DNA from: CBDDBH01 sp965225625
GTDB taxonomy: Bacteria; Pseudomonadota; Gammaproteobacteria; JADZEE01
Length of the DNA: 64,000 nt
Direction of reading: 5' to 3'
NCBI GenBank assembly: GCA_965225625.1
Contig: CBDDBH010000021.1
Location: forward strand, 91,515-155,514
The translations under genes were made by a program, and so were the position numbers. Positions 19,662 through 29,138 of this stretch are shown here, piece after piece (positions within the stretch are counted from its first letter, which is position 1; each line of letters starts with the position of its first letter). The notes under the pieces were generated by a model. It did no database searches and was not told the DNA's origin. It was given only the letters and a program-made list of their open reading frames with translations.

Positions 19662-20873
19662 ATGAGTCAGACAAGCAGTAACGTTCCTTCGATGCAACCG
19701 GTGCCAAGCGCGACCGAATTGATTGCCCGCGCACAGGCGCTGAAACCGGCTCTGCTGGAGCGCGCGACCCGTGCTGAACAGGCCCGGAAAATGTTGCCGG
19801 AAACCATCACTGATTTCCGCAGCGCCGGCTTTTATCGGATCGTTCAACCCCGCTGTTATGGCGGCTACGAACTGGATTTCGACACCCTTTTTCGCGTCGT
19901 CGTGGAAGTCGGCTCCGCCTGCCCATCGAGCAGTTGGTGCCTGTGCCTGCTGAGCTTACACAATTGGTTCGTCGGTTGGTGGCCGCGACAGGCCCAGGAG
20001 ACAGTGTTCGCCGGCGATGAACACCCTCTGACTGCAATCGTACTCGCGCCACGCGGAAAGGCGGAAAAGGTCGATGGCGGTTATAAGGTAAACGGCACAT
20101 GGGAGTATGCCAGTGGCGTGGAAGAATCCAATTTCGTCGGCGTTGCCGGCGTCGTCACCGGGTTGTCCGAAGGCCAGGAGTCTCCCCCGGTCACAGTCTT
20201 GATCCCCACCGAGCAAATCGAGATTCTTGACAATTGGTTTACGCTGGGATTGCGCGGCACCGGCAGCAAAAGTGTCGTCTGCAAAGATGTATTCGTGCCC
20301 GATCACATGGGCTGCGTACTTGCGCATTGCCAGGATGGCTCACCAGGCAAGGAAGTACACGATAATCCCCTCTATCAGGGTTTCGCGCGCGTGCCACTTT
20401 TCGCCATGGGTGGCACGGCGCCCGCTCTAGGCGCCGCCCGACTCATGCTCGACAGTTACATCAAACGGCTGCAAACACATAGCAGTCCATTCCTGCGCTC
20501 CGATCATTCGCAACTCATTCCATCACAGGTCCGCCTTGGTCGTGCCAGCACGCTGTATGAATCCGCCCACACGCTGTTTTTCAGCGCTGTCAACGAATAC
20601 TTCGACATCGTTAACGCACGGGTGGAATTGACCTTGGAGCAACGCACCAGGTATCGCTCACAAAGCGCCCAAGTCCTGGATTTCTGCGTGCAGATTGTCG
20701 ATTTGATCATGGCCGACGCCGGTACCGGCGCATTTTTCGACGGCTCGCCAATGCAGCGCGCTTTTCGCGACGTGCACATGCTGCAAAGTCACGTCGCAAT
20801 GAGCCTGGAAAGCGCAGCGGAAAATTATGGCAAAGTACAGCTGGGTTTCGATCCGGTACCACCGATGGTGTAA
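19662..20873 (+). CDS. flavin-dependent monooxygenase, acyl-CoA dehydrogenase fold (HsaA-like)
   Basis: 403 residues, acyl-CoA-dehydrogenase fold but without the usual catalytic Glu context. Blocks GFYRIVQPRCYGGYELDF, SSSWCLCLLSLHNWFVG and GTWEYASGVEESNFVGV match group D two-component monooxygenases (HsaA and relatives) that hydroxylate phenols or steroids with reduced flavin. No partner flavin reductase is seen nearby. It opens the plus-strand operon with the hydrolase and two VOC genes, so it may carry out the first ring hydroxylation. Confidence 0.82.
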   Translation: MSQTSSNVPSMQPVPSATELIARAQALKPALLERATRAEQARKMLPETITDFRSAGFYRIVQPRCYGGYELDFDTLFRVVVEVGSACPSSSWCLCLLSLHNWFVGWWPRQAQETVFAGDEHPLTAIVLAPRGKAEKVDGGYKVNGTWEYASGVEESNFVGVAGVVTGLSEGQESPPVTVLIPTEQIEILDNWFTLGLRGTGSKSVVCKDVFVPDHMGCVLAHCQDGSPGKEVHDNPLYQGFARVPLFAMGGTAPALGAARLMLDSYIKRLQTHSSPFLRSDHSQLIPSQVRLGRASTLYESAHTLFFSAVNEYFDIVNARVELTLEQRTRYRSQSAQVLDFCVQIVDLIMADAGTGAFFDGSPMQRAFRDVHMLQSHVAMSLESAAENYGKVQLGFDPVPPMV

Positions 20874-20910
20874 CAAACAACACGACGTGGGCGCAAGATC
20901 TAAACGAAGG

Positions 20911-20937
20911 GCCCCTTCTCCCTTTGCGGGAGAGGGG
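20911..20937. repeat. REP-like hairpin
   Basis: GCCCCTTCTCCC (20911-20922) pairs, with one bulged T, to GGGAGAGGGGC (20927-20937) around TTGC. It shares the CCCCTTCTCCC and TTGCGGG words with the element at 15104-15171. It sits between the monooxygenase and hydrolase genes on the plus strand. Confidence 0.5.
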
Positions 20938-20958
20938 CTAAACAAAAGAGGAAAAAAA

Positions 20959-22134
20959 GTGACGCAACAATTCGAAGTCGAACGAATACCGGTGTTCCTG
21001 CGATTCGAGGATCGTTCCGCATTTACTGAAACCTACGGATACTCTGGTAGCCAGGGTTTGGTTTTGACCGAAGGCTTCCAGGTCATTCCCAAGGGGCATG
21101 TGTCTAAGACCGCGGTGCTTATGATGCATCCCTCGTCCACGCTGCATCAGTTACCAATCCCGACCGCTCTTGCGAGTGCAGGCATTCATGTGATGTGCTG
21201 CGCCAGCCGCTACCCGAAAAATGATTCAGCATTAATCATGGAAAAAGTGGCTATCGACCTTGGCGCTTACGTCCGCCATGCCAAGGAGGAGCTTGGCTAC
21301 GAAAATGTCGTGCTGCTCGGTTGGAGCGGCGGCGGATCGCTGTCACTGTTCTATCAATCGCAAGCCGAGAATCCGACCATTGAGACCACGCCGGCGGGTG
21401 ATCCGGTGAACCTCAAGGCTGCAAACCTCATTCCTGCCGACGCAGTCATGTTCATCGCCGCACACATCAGCCGTGCGCGCACGCTCACGGAGTGGATGGA
21501 TCCATCCGTGCTCGATGAAATCAATCCAGACAAACGCGACGCCGACTTGGATTTGTACGATGCAGCCAATCCCAACCAGGCACCCTACGATGCCGCTTAT
21601 GTCGAGCGTTATCGCGCTGCCCAGATCGCACGAAACCGAAAAATCACGGCACAGGTGCACGAGGTACTCGAGGATCTGAAAAAACGTGACGACGGTGAGG
21701 TAGAACGGTGTTTCGTGGTTCATCGGACGATGGCTGACCCGCGCTGGCTCGATCCCGCAGTCGATCCAAATGACCGCAAACCCCGCTGGTGCTTTCTGGG
21801 TGAACCCAAGGTAGTCAATACCGGACCGGTAGGGCTAGCGCGCTTCTGTACGCTGCGTAGTTGGCTGTCGCAGTGGTCATACGATGAGTCGCGTGCCGAT
21901 GGCATCAAGGGTGCACAAGGGATCAGCGTACCGTTTTTGACGGTCGTCAATAGCGCCGACGACGCGTGTCCTGCCAGCCACGCGGACCAGATCTATGCGG
22001 CAGCCGCATCGGCAGATAAAGAGATGAAGGTAGTTAAGGGCGCCAATCACTATTATCATGAGCAGCCAGAGCTAATGGTGGAGGCGGTCGAAAGCGTTGC
22101 CGACTGGCTGCAGCGGCATACTTTCATAGCGTGA
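20959..22134 (+). CDS. alpha/beta hydrolase, 391 residues (paralogue B)
   Basis: Start GTG 20959, chosen because AGAGGA lies at 20947-20952 and the resulting protein is exactly as long as paralogue A at 15175-16350; the open frame upstream crosses a repeat. Nucleophile elbow LGWSGGGSLSLFYQSQAENP, acid candidate VVNSADDACPASHA and His in KGANHYYHEQP are conserved. No signal peptide. In an operon after the monooxygenase and before two VOC genes, it may hydrolyse a ring-cleavage product. Confidence 0.87.
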   Translation: MTQQFEVERIPVFLRFEDRSAFTETYGYSGSQGLVLTEGFQVIPKGHVSKTAVLMMHPSSTLHQLPIPTALASAGIHVMCCASRYPKNDSALIMEKVAIDLGAYVRHAKEELGYENVVLLGWSGGGSLSLFYQSQAENPTIETTPAGDPVNLKAANLIPADAVMFIAAHISRARTLTEWMDPSVLDEINPDKRDADLDLYDAANPNQAPYDAAYVERYRAAQIARNRKITAQVHEVLEDLKKRDDGEVERCFVVHRTMADPRWLDPAVDPNDRKPRWCFLGEPKVVNTGPVGLARFCTLRSWLSQWSYDESRADGIKGAQGISVPFLTVVNSADDACPASHADQIYAAAASADKEMKVVKGANHYYHEQPELMVEAVESVADWLQRHTFIA

Positions 22135-22161
22135 CGCCCCCGCCAACCAGGAGACAGTGTA

Positions 22162-22758
22162 ATGACAACCAGACCCCAGAATCCCGACCAACCGCCGGTC
22201 TACGGACTGCACCATGCGGCGTACCGCTGTAGCGATGCCGAGCAAACCCGTCAGTTTTACGAGGACAAGATTGGTTTTCCCATGTCCATGGCGCTGCACA
22301 TAGATTTCCACCCCGTCACGGGCGAAGAGTGCAAATATCTGCATGTTTTCTTCGACATCAGCAGCCACAGCGACGATGACACGCAATCAAATTACATCGC
22401 TTTTTTTGAAGTACCGGATCACCCAGGTGATGACCCTGAGAAGCTCTTCAAAAAAAATCGCGACGGATTCGATTTGCACTTCTCGATGGCTGTGAAAGAT
22501 CACGATACCCTCAGTGCCTGGCACGAGCGCCTGACCGGCAACGGCTTAGAGGTGATCGGCCCCGTGCGCCACGGGATCTGCAGTTCCATCTACTTCCACG
22601 ATCCGGATGGTTATCTGCTGGAGTTTACTGCAGAGGATGAGGCGGAGCAGGCTGAGTTTGACCAGCACGGTCGCGACGCACGCAAGCACCTTGCAGAGTG
22701 GAACGCGCGCAAGGCGAAACTTCGTGCGGCAGCGAAACCTGAGTTAGCCGAAGCCTAG
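22162..22758 (+). CDS. VOC family protein (dioxygenase-like) 1
   Basis: 198 residues, start ATG 22162 after CAGGAGA. Metal ligand candidates are His in YGLHHAAYRC, His in FDLHFSMAVKD and Glu in GYLLEFTAED. It is about as similar to the next gene as tandem duplicates usually are (YEDKIGFPM / YEEVVGFPM, KYLHVFFDI / KYLHIFFDI). Possible extradiol ring-cleaving enzyme or glyoxalase; which one cannot be told from sequence. Confidence 0.85.
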   Translation: MTTRPQNPDQPPVYGLHHAAYRCSDAEQTRQFYEDKIGFPMSMALHIDFHPVTGEECKYLHVFFDISSHSDDDTQSNYIAFFEVPDHPGDDPEKLFKKNRDGFDLHFSMAVKDHDTLSAWHERLTGNGLEVIGPVRHGICSSIYFHDPDGYLLEFTAEDEAEQAEFDQHGRDARKHLAEWNARKAKLRAAAKPELAEA

Positions 22759-22767
22759 GAGCACATA

Positions 22768-23331
22768 ATGACTACGCAATCGAGCGACACCACGCACCCA
22801 CCGGTCTTCGGTTTACATCATGCGGCATTCCAATGCCGCGACGCCGAGGAAACGCGGCAATTCTACGAGGAGGTTGTCGGCTTTCCTATGGCGATGGCGT
22901 TGCCGATCGACGCGGATCCACAAACCGGCGAACCAAAAAAATATCTGCATATTTTCTTCGACATCGGCAGTCACGACGACAACCACAAAAATTACATTGC
23001 GTTCTTCGACATAGAGGATTATCCGGACGATGACCCCAACGACATGTTCGTCAAGCGCTGGGGATTAGACCTGCACTTCGCGATGCGGGTAAAGGATCAT
23101 GATGCCCTGCATGCCTGGCACGATCGGCTCGTATCGAAAGGCCTGGAAGTCGAAGGGCCTATCAACCACGGCATGTGCTCGTCAATATATTTCTATGATC
23201 CCAATGGCTACCGCTTGGAGTTTACGACTGAGAGCGCCGAGGAAAGCGCTGAATTTGCCGAGCACCGGCGAGATGCCAAACAGAACATGCAGGATTGGTT
23301 GAACTGGAAGGCTGATAAAACTGCAGCTTAG
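22768..23331 (+). CDS. VOC family protein (dioxygenase-like) 2, tandem paralogue
   Basis: 187 residues, 9 bases after its paralogue, with TAGGAG as ribosome site. Candidate ligands His in FGLHHAAFQC, His in LDLHFAMRVKD and Glu in GYRLEFTTES are intact, so both copies may be active, either as a heteromer or with different substrates. It converges on the cytochrome gene, 15 bases away, with no obvious terminator. Confidence 0.85.
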   Translation: MTTQSSDTTHPPVFGLHHAAFQCRDAEETRQFYEEVVGFPMAMALPIDADPQTGEPKKYLHIFFDIGSHDDNHKNYIAFFDIEDYPDDDPNDMFVKRWGLDLHFAMRVKDHDALHAWHDRLVSKGLEVEGPINHGMCSSIYFYDPNGYRLEFTTESAEESAEFAEHRRDAKQNMQDWLNWKADKTAA

Positions 23332-23346
23332 TAATCGTCGCGCGAT

Positions 23347-23715
23347 TTATTTCGTATTGAGGGCCAGCAAGTAGGCCACCAGCTCCCAGCGCTGCGTTTC
23401 TGAAAACGTATTCGCATAGGGCGGCATGCGTTTGCCGCCGCGCGTACGTCCTTTCGATATAACGGTAAACAATTTGTCCGCATCAAATTGCCGACCTTGC
23501 AGCGGACGACCCTGCCCGCCCTGCCCTTCATGGCCGTGACAGAATGTGCAAGTTCCGTTGAAAGTGGTTTCGCCGCGTACGGCAGCTGATTGATCTTTTA
23601 ACACCTGGTCTTTGATTGGGAGATCCGCAGACGCCCAAACGCAGACTGTTAGAAAGCAAAGCAATGGCACAAGACTACCCCTCACCCGACCGGCGCGAGA
23701 GACTTTGTTCTTCAT
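23347..23715 (-). CDS. monohaem c-type cytochrome
   Basis: 122-residue periplasmic cytochrome: basic N-terminus, hydrophobic segment SLVPLLCFLTVCVWASA as signal peptide, haem site C56-TF-C59-H60 and axial Met in GGKRMPPYANTFS. Start ATG overlaps the stop of the PQQ dehydrogenase (ATGA), so it is very likely the dedicated electron acceptor of that enzyme, passing electrons to the respiratory chain. Confidence 0.9.
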   Translation of the reverse strand: MKNKVSRAGRVRGSLVPLLCFLTVCVWASADLPIKDQVLKDQSAAVRGETTFNGTCTFCHGHEGQGGQGRPLQGRQFDADKLFTVISKGRTRGGKRMPPYANTFSETQRWELVAYLLALNTK

Positions 23716-25382
23716 TCCTCAGCCAGCGTAAACGCAATCAACAATCCGCCATTGGGAATGTCGCGAATTTTGGGAAACGCCTGGGCAAGCTGGCCCGGTA
23801 CAAAACCGCTAAACCCACTGGTGGTCACGATGTACTGCTTACCATCGACAGCGTAACTGACTGTACCGCCACGCGACCCGGAGCCCATTTGGAAATGCCA
23901 AAGCCGCTTGCCTGTCTCCGCGTGATAAGCAACGAAGGTGCCTTCCAGCTCACTGTTGAATACCAGGTTGCCTTTAGTGGTCAGTACATTGCCCAACCCC
24001 GGCAAGTCGTAGTGGACGCTCCAACTGCGTTCGCCGGTAATTGGATCCAGCGCATCCAGGCGCGCACGCGCTTTTTGCCCGGGCGGCGCGATGGTCTCGA
24101 GTTTGGCAGCACCTAATGCCGGTTGGCCAAAAGCGAGAGTCTTGAAGTCTGTTGCGGCGGGAATGGTGCGGTTACACGCCTCAATCGCATTCGTATACCA
24201 AAGACCCGTGTTCGGATTGTAGGCACCGTGATTGAAACTGCGCGCACCCAGCCAGGAGGGGCACTGGGTGCCTTCGCGGCCGGCCGGGATCTGCACTCGA
24301 TTGATGAGCTTGCCGGTTTCTAAATCGACGCCGTCAGCAAAATTCAGGTTTTCCGAAAACTGCCAAACTTTGAGCAAACGTCCGGATTCCTTTGCGTAGA
24401 CGAACACGAAACCGTTCTTACTCAAATGTACGACGTGATCTTTGCCATCGCGCGTTACGATCAACGCCTCATACGCCGAGTCGAAATCCCAGACGTCGTG
24501 CGGCGTCTCCTGGTGATGCCATTTGAGACGACCGGTTTTGGGATCCAATGCCAATAGCGATGCCGTGTACTTGTTATCTCCCTTGCGATTATCGCCGTAG
24601 AAATCAGCCGACGCATTGCCGGTACCAATAAAAATCGTACCGCTGTCGGCGTCATAGGTTCCGGGCATCCAGGCACCACCGCCGCCATACTGGGCGGCAC
24701 CCTCCGGCCAGCTCTCTGCATCGTCTTTGATGATGTCGAAAGTCCAGACCAACTTTCCGGTGTGGGCGTTGACACCGTATATTTTTCCCGCGCTTGCAAA
24801 ATCACCGCCGGTGGAGCCACCAAACAGTATGTCGTCGGCAAGCTGTGGCGATGAGGTAAAGTTACAGCCGTTGCAGTTTGGCATGTCGGTCATTTGAGTC
24901 GCCCACCGCAGCGCGCCGGTCGCCTGATCAAGCGCAATGAAACGCCCGTCTACGGTTCCAACGTAAACCATGCCATGTCCCACAGTCACGCCCCGGCTGA
25001 CGCCGGTCATCTGGATTTCATAGGCTATGTCTTCTATGTTCGGCTTGAATTGCCACAGGACTTCACCGCTGGCCGCGTTCAAGGCAAACACGTTGTTGAA
25101 CGGGCTGGAGTAATACAAAACGCCGTCCACAACAATGGGAGTGACATTAAGCCCATTGGTAATATCCCCGGGCTGATGCACCCAGGCCACTTTTAACCGA
25201 TTTACGTTGTCAGTGTTGATTTGCGTCAATGGACTGTAACGCCAGGCATTCGACGTGCGGTGATATTGCGGCCAATTATTGGGGTCCACACTACCCGGAC
25301 CCGGATCTGCGGCAACAACGGCGCTCGCGACAACAATGCATAGCCAACCTGTAATCAACCACGGTTTGAGTCTCTCGGTCAC
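23712..25382 (-). CDS. PQQ-dependent dehydrogenase, possibly lanthanide type
   Basis: 556 residues from GTG 25382 (GGGAG upstream), which places the signal peptide LITGWLCIVVASAVVAADP at the N-terminus. Eight-bladed propeller with tryptophan-docking repeats such as AASGEVLWQF and KTGRLKWHH. The catalytic Asp lies in VWDFDSAY with a second Asp two residues later (about D299-x-D301), the pattern linked to lanthanide binding in XoxF/PedH. The usual vicinal Cys-Cys is absent; CNGC occurs instead. It oxidises an alcohol or aldehyde in the periplasm and hands electrons to the adjacent cytochrome c. Confidence 0.88.
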   Translation of the reverse strand: MTERLKPWLITGWLCIVVASAVVAADPGPGSVDPNNWPQYHRTSNAWRYSPLTQINTDNVNRLKVAWVHQPGDITNGLNVTPIVVDGVLYYSSPFNNVFALNAASGEVLWQFKPNIEDIAYEIQMTGVSRGVTVGHGMVYVGTVDGRFIALDQATGALRWATQMTDMPNCNGCNFTSSPQLADDILFGGSTGGDFASAGKIYGVNAHTGKLVWTFDIIKDDAESWPEGAAQYGGGGAWMPGTYDADSGTIFIGTGNASADFYGDNRKGDNKYTASLLALDPKTGRLKWHHQETPHDVWDFDSAYEALIVTRDGKDHVVHLSKNGFVFVYAKESGRLLKVWQFSENLNFADGVDLETGKLINRVQIPAGREGTQCPSWLGARSFNHGAYNPNTGLWYTNAIEACNRTIPAATDFKTLAFGQPALGAAKLETIAPPGQKARARLDALDPITGERSWSVHYDLPGLGNVLTTKGNLVFNSELEGTFVAYHAETGKRLWHFQMGSGSRGGTVSYAVDGKQYIVTTSGFSGFVPGQLAQAFPKIRDIPNGGLLIAFTLAEE

Positions 25383-25398
25383 ACTTGTCTCCCTATCT

Positions 25399-27483
25399 TC
25401 AAATTGCACGAACCCATATGCGGGTGTCGTGGAATACCGCACCACCAATTGGGGCAGCCGGATCGGCACCGGTTAATACATTAATCCCTTTACCATCGAG
25501 AAACGCGTAATTCGGCCAGATGCTTTCGACAATGACGACGCCCTGCTGCGCGCCGTCGAAGAGTTTTGCGTGGATGCGCAAATCACCCCGATCATTACCC
25601 AGCCGCAACTCGTTACCATCTTCCACACCCAAGGTCTGCGCGTCGGCCGGATGCAGGAGTGCTTCGGGTCGCCCCTCGCGACGGATAGACGTCGCGGACT
25701 CGGTAAAACTGGAATTCAGATAATGCCTCGCGGGCGCTGTCACCAATCGGAACGGCATCTCCTGAGTGACGGATTCAATCACTGCCCAATGATCCGGGAA
25801 GCTCGGCATGTTTTCCGGCGTACCCTTTGGACCAAACCCGTGTGGCTGCGGTTGCGACCAGTCAGCCGCAAAATGAAACTTGCCATCGTCATGGGCAAAT
25901 CCGTCGAGGTAATGTGACTGCGTAAAGTCGGGCTGGCAATCGATCCATCGATCGCGTTCCAAGGCCTGAAAATCGCCCCAACCTGACGCCTGCAGAGTCG
26001 AGTCGATAATCTCCCGCTCGCTCAAATCGAATTCGGGGTGCTCGGCACCCAACCGTTTGGCGAGGCCACAAATTACTGCGTGGTTTGATCGGCACTCACC
26101 CGGTGGCTCGACGATCTTGGGTCCAAACAGAATGTGCTGATGCCCACCGCCCTGGTAAATATCGTCGTGTTCCAGAAACATCGTCGCAGGCAACACGATG
26201 TCCGCCTGCGCCGCGGTCTCGGTCATGAATTGCTCGTGCACGCAGACAAACAAATCCTGGCGCGCAAATCCTGCGTGAACGCGATTGAGATCCGGTGCAA
26301 CTGTCATCGGGTTGGTATTTTGGATCAGCATCGCGGTGACCGGCGGCCCGTCGCCTAAGTCGCTGCGCTCACCGGTCAGCACGGCACCAATCCGCGACTG
26401 ATCAAACACTCGGATCGTGCCGTCACGCAAATCGCCAGCGTCGATTAACGAGCGGTCCCAATGGTAGATGGCCTCATTGGTAAAGAATGCGCCGCCTCCC
26501 GTTTGCAGCCAGGCTCCCGTGACGGCCGGCACGCAGAGTGCAGCATGCATGTTGACCGCGCCATTGCGCTGGCGAGTGAAACCGTAACCCAACCGAAAAA
26601 AGCTGCGCGGCGTGTTACCGATCAAGCGAGCAAGCTCTTGTATTGTCGCAACCGGCACGCCAGTTATGGATGCGGCCCAGTCGGGTGTTTTCGATTGCAG
26701 GTGTCGCTCCAGACCGGCGGGATCGTCCGTATAGCGTTGCAAATAATCACGGTCGGCAAAATCCTCGCGAAACAACACGTGCATCAGCGCACACGCCAGC
26801 GCGCCGTCGGTGCCGGGGCGTACACAAACGAATAGATCCGCTTGCTCTGCCGTCGCGTTTCGATAGGTATCAATGACCACAATTTTTGCGCCGCGCTCGC
26901 GACGCGCGCGCAAGATATGAGTCATCACATTGACCTGGGTACTCGCGGCATTAGTACCCCAGATGACAATCAGATCGGACGAAGCCATCTCGCGAGGATC
27001 CACGCCAGCCAGGCGACCGGTTCCAACTTGAAAACCGGTTTTCGCAACGGACGAGCAAATCGTTGAGTGCTGGCCGGAATAGCGTTTGACGTGGCGCAGG
27101 CGCTGCATACCATCGCGCATGAGCAATCCCATGGTGCCTGCGTAGAAGTAAGGCCATACGGCTTCCGAGCCTAAGCGCTGCTCGCTCTTGACGAATTCGT
27201 CAGCGACAGCGTCTAGCGCATCAGTCCAGCTAATCGCTTGAAACGCGTCTTTGTCACCTTTCGCGCCGGTACGGCGGAAAGGCTGGATGAGGCGATCCGG
27301 ATGATGTATGCGCTCGGCATAGCGTGCGACTTTGCTGCAAATCACGCCGGCGGTATAGGAGTTGTCGGCCGCCCCGCGAACCTTGCCGATAACGCTCGGT
27401 CCCAGTACTTCGACTTCCAACGCGCAAGTAGACGGGCAATCGTGCGGACAGGCACTGTAACGGATCTCGTGAGCGGCACTCAT
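25399..27483 (-). CDS. molybdopterin-dependent oxidoreductase, formate dehydrogenase-like
   Basis: 694 residues from ATG 27483 (MSAAHEIRYSACPHDC). The N-terminal 4Fe-4S site is CPHDCPSTC plus a later Cys in GVICSKVARY. Bis-MGD binding blocks follow: WTDALDAVADEF, VIWGTNAASTQ, RPGTDGALACALM, and the C-terminal molydopterin-binding beta barrel (RLVTAPARHYLNSSF). No selenocysteine; TICSS near residue 150 may carry the molybdenum ligand. No twin-arginine signal, so cytoplasmic. It ends 17 bases before the PQQ dehydrogenase start on the same strand, so both belong to one oxidation module. The substrate is not predictable. Confidence 0.87.
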   Translation of the reverse strand: MSAAHEIRYSACPHDCPSTCALEVEVLGPSVIGKVRGAADNSYTAGVICSKVARYAERIHHPDRLIQPFRRTGAKGDKDAFQAISWTDALDAVADEFVKSEQRLGSEAVWPYFYAGTMGLLMRDGMQRLRHVKRYSGQHSTICSSVAKTGFQVGTGRLAGVDPREMASSDLIVIWGTNAASTQVNVMTHILRARRERGAKIVVIDTYRNATAEQADLFVCVRPGTDGALACALMHVLFREDFADRDYLQRYTDDPAGLERHLQSKTPDWAASITGVPVATIQELARLIGNTPRSFFRLGYGFTRQRNGAVNMHAALCVPAVTGAWLQTGGGAFFTNEAIYHWDRSLIDAGDLRDGTIRVFDQSRIGAVLTGERSDLGDGPPVTAMLIQNTNPMTVAPDLNRVHAGFARQDLFVCVHEQFMTETAAQADIVLPATMFLEHDDIYQGGGHQHILFGPKIVEPPGECRSNHAVICGLAKRLGAEHPEFDLSEREIIDSTLQASGWGDFQALERDRWIDCQPDFTQSHYLDGFAHDDGKFHFAADWSQPQPHGFGPKGTPENMPSFPDHWAVIESVTQEMPFRLVTAPARHYLNSSFTESATSIRREGRPEALLHPADAQTLGVEDGNELRLGNDRGDLRIHAKLFDGAQQGVVIVESIWPNYAFLDGKGINVLTGADPAAPIGGAVFHDTRIWVRAI

Positions 27484-27639
27484 TGCCAGGATTATACGAT
27501 GCCGCCACCCAAGGAGGCCTGGAAAGTACCAGCATTTTTCGATATGGGCCCGTTCCTGCGCGCGAATTATTGAAAAGCAGGCGAAACGCGACCACACTCG
27601 GCTAGAGAACAGCCGCCCTTACCGTCGAGAGCCAAAACA
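27484..27639. promoter_or_regulatory. divergent intergenic region
   Basis: 156 bases separate the divergent starts of the molybdoenzyme (27483) and the VOC gene (27640), so both promoters should be here. I see no strong palindrome. Confidence 0.3.
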
Positions 27640-28119
27640 ATGACTGAGTCCACTTTGAACTTAACGTTTCTGTCTCACGGAACGCTGGAATCGAAAGATC
27701 TGGAAGCCTCTTATCGGTTATATACCGAGTTTTTCGGTCTCGAGGTCAAGCGCACGAGCGAAATTTCTTTGATGATCCGACTCGGCGGTCAACATTGCTA
27801 CGCCGTTGTGCAGAACAAAAAGAAATCCGAACCCATGCCATTTCTGTATCACAACGGCCTGGACGTAGCGACCGACGCACAGGTGGATGAAGCCCATGCA
27901 ACCTGTACGGAACAAGCGCAGAAGTGGGGCCTCAAAAAAATCTCCAACCCCACCGTCCAACACGGCACCTACAGCTTCTATTTCTGGGACGGGGACGACA
28001 ACTGCTGGGAAATATTGTCCAACCCCGCCGGCGGCTACACCTGGCTATTTGAGCGCAACGACCTTGAGGGCCGCGGACACCTGAATAAAAACTACGAACG
28101 ACCACAGGCGAAAACCTAA
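27640..28119 (+). CDS. VOC family protein 3
   Basis: 159 residues, two VOC motifs: LSHGTLESKDLEASYRLYTEFFGLEV at the N-terminus and SFYFWDGDDNCWEILSNP near residue 115, where Glu would be the last metal ligand. It is more distant from the other three VOC proteins here. The FAH gene begins 9 bases later and the MFS gene after that, making a plus-strand operon of cleavage, hydrolysis and uptake. Confidence 0.8.
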   Translation: MTESTLNLTFLSHGTLESKDLEASYRLYTEFFGLEVKRTSEISLMIRLGGQHCYAVVQNKKKSEPMPFLYHNGLDVATDAQVDEAHATCTEQAQKWGLKKISNPTVQHGTYSFYFWDGDDNCWEILSNPAGGYTWLFERNDLEGRGHLNKNYERPQAKT

Positions 28120-28128
28120 GGCGCAACA

Positions 28129-29094
28129 ATGAAACTCGTGAGTCTTGATATTGGTAACGACGGACATCCCGGTGTACTCATTAGCGACGACGAAGTTCTC
28201 GACCTGGTTGCCGCGAAGGCAACCCTGCGCGATGCACGCGCAATCCCAGGATCTGTGCGTAATATTCTCGAGGCCGGCGGATCCGCGTTAACCGCCGTTC
28301 GCGCCTGCGTGGATTCCGTAGCGGCCTTAAAGACCGACGCGATGGCGCAGCTACGCGAAATTGGTATCCTGGTACCGTTCGCTACGACCGCATTGCTCCC
28401 ACCGGTACCCGATCCCCGCATGATTTTGTCGTGCGGTCTGAATTACGGCCGTCATCTGGCTGAAATGGGCAATACCCCGAGGCCCGAAAAACCAACAGCA
28501 TTTCTCAAACTGTCCGCTTCGTTAACTGGTTCGCGCACACCGATCCTTATTCCCCCCGCGCATTCCGAGATGGTGGACTTCGAGGGCGAGTTCAGCTTTA
28601 TATTCGCCAAACGCTGTCACCGGGTGACCGCAGACCAGGCCATGGACTACGTTGCGGGTTACACCATTGCCAACGACGTCTCTGCTCGCGACTGGATCCC
28701 GGAAGTTTTTTCAGCCACTGGCAGCTTCGACGCTATCCATGCCTGGGAGCGAAACGTTATGGGCAAAAGTTTCCCAACGTTTACCCCTTGCGGTCCCGTG
28801 CTGGTCACCAAAGACGAGATCGCCGATCCGCACGTCTTGCAACTCACCACCCGTCTCAACGGCGAGGTTATGCAATCAACGAAAACCGATGATCTCATCT
28901 TTAAGATCCCAGAGATTATCGCGTATTTCTCCCAATGGTATTGTTTTCAGGCGGGCGATATCGTCACCACGGGATCGCCCTCCGGCGTCGGCATTGGTCG
29001 TGACCCGCACGTGTTCATGCACGCAGGCGATACGATTGAGATCGAAATCGAAGGGATCGGAACGCTCTCGAATTACTTGGTAGGTCAGGAATAA
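28129..29094 (+). CDS. fumarylacetoacetate hydrolase family protein (copy B)
   Basis: 321 residues. The FAH catalytic domain begins near residue 100 (MILSCGLNYGRHLAEMG); the metal site is VDFEGEFSFIFAKRC (Glu pair) and ANDVSARDW (Asp), then GKSFPTFTPCGPVLV and TTGSPSGVGIGRDPHVF. The regular GSPSGVG loop contrasts with copy A at 17955. Likely acylpyruvate hydrolase, decarboxylase or isomerase for a ring-fission product. Confidence 0.9.
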   Translation: MKLVSLDIGNDGHPGVLISDDEVLDLVAAKATLRDARAIPGSVRNILEAGGSALTAVRACVDSVAALKTDAMAQLREIGILVPFATTALLPPVPDPRMILSCGLNYGRHLAEMGNTPRPEKPTAFLKLSASLTGSRTPILIPPAHSEMVDFEGEFSFIFAKRCHRVTADQAMDYVAGYTIANDVSARDWIPEVFSATGSFDAIHAWERNVMGKSFPTFTPCGPVLVTKDEIADPHVLQLTTRLNGEVMQSTKTDDLIFKIPEIIAYFSQWYCFQAGDIVTTGSPSGVGIGRDPHVFMHAGDTIEIEIEGIGTLSNYLVGQE

Positions 29095-29138
29095 CTCAGC
29101 TACGGGCATCGCAGTCGACAGCTGAGTAAACCCTCATC

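Noticed and set aside
23640..23715. CCCCTCACCCGACCGG words inside the cytochrome 5' end as a third REP-like copy
   Set aside because: It lacks a hairpin partner and is explained by the coding sequence of the signal peptide.
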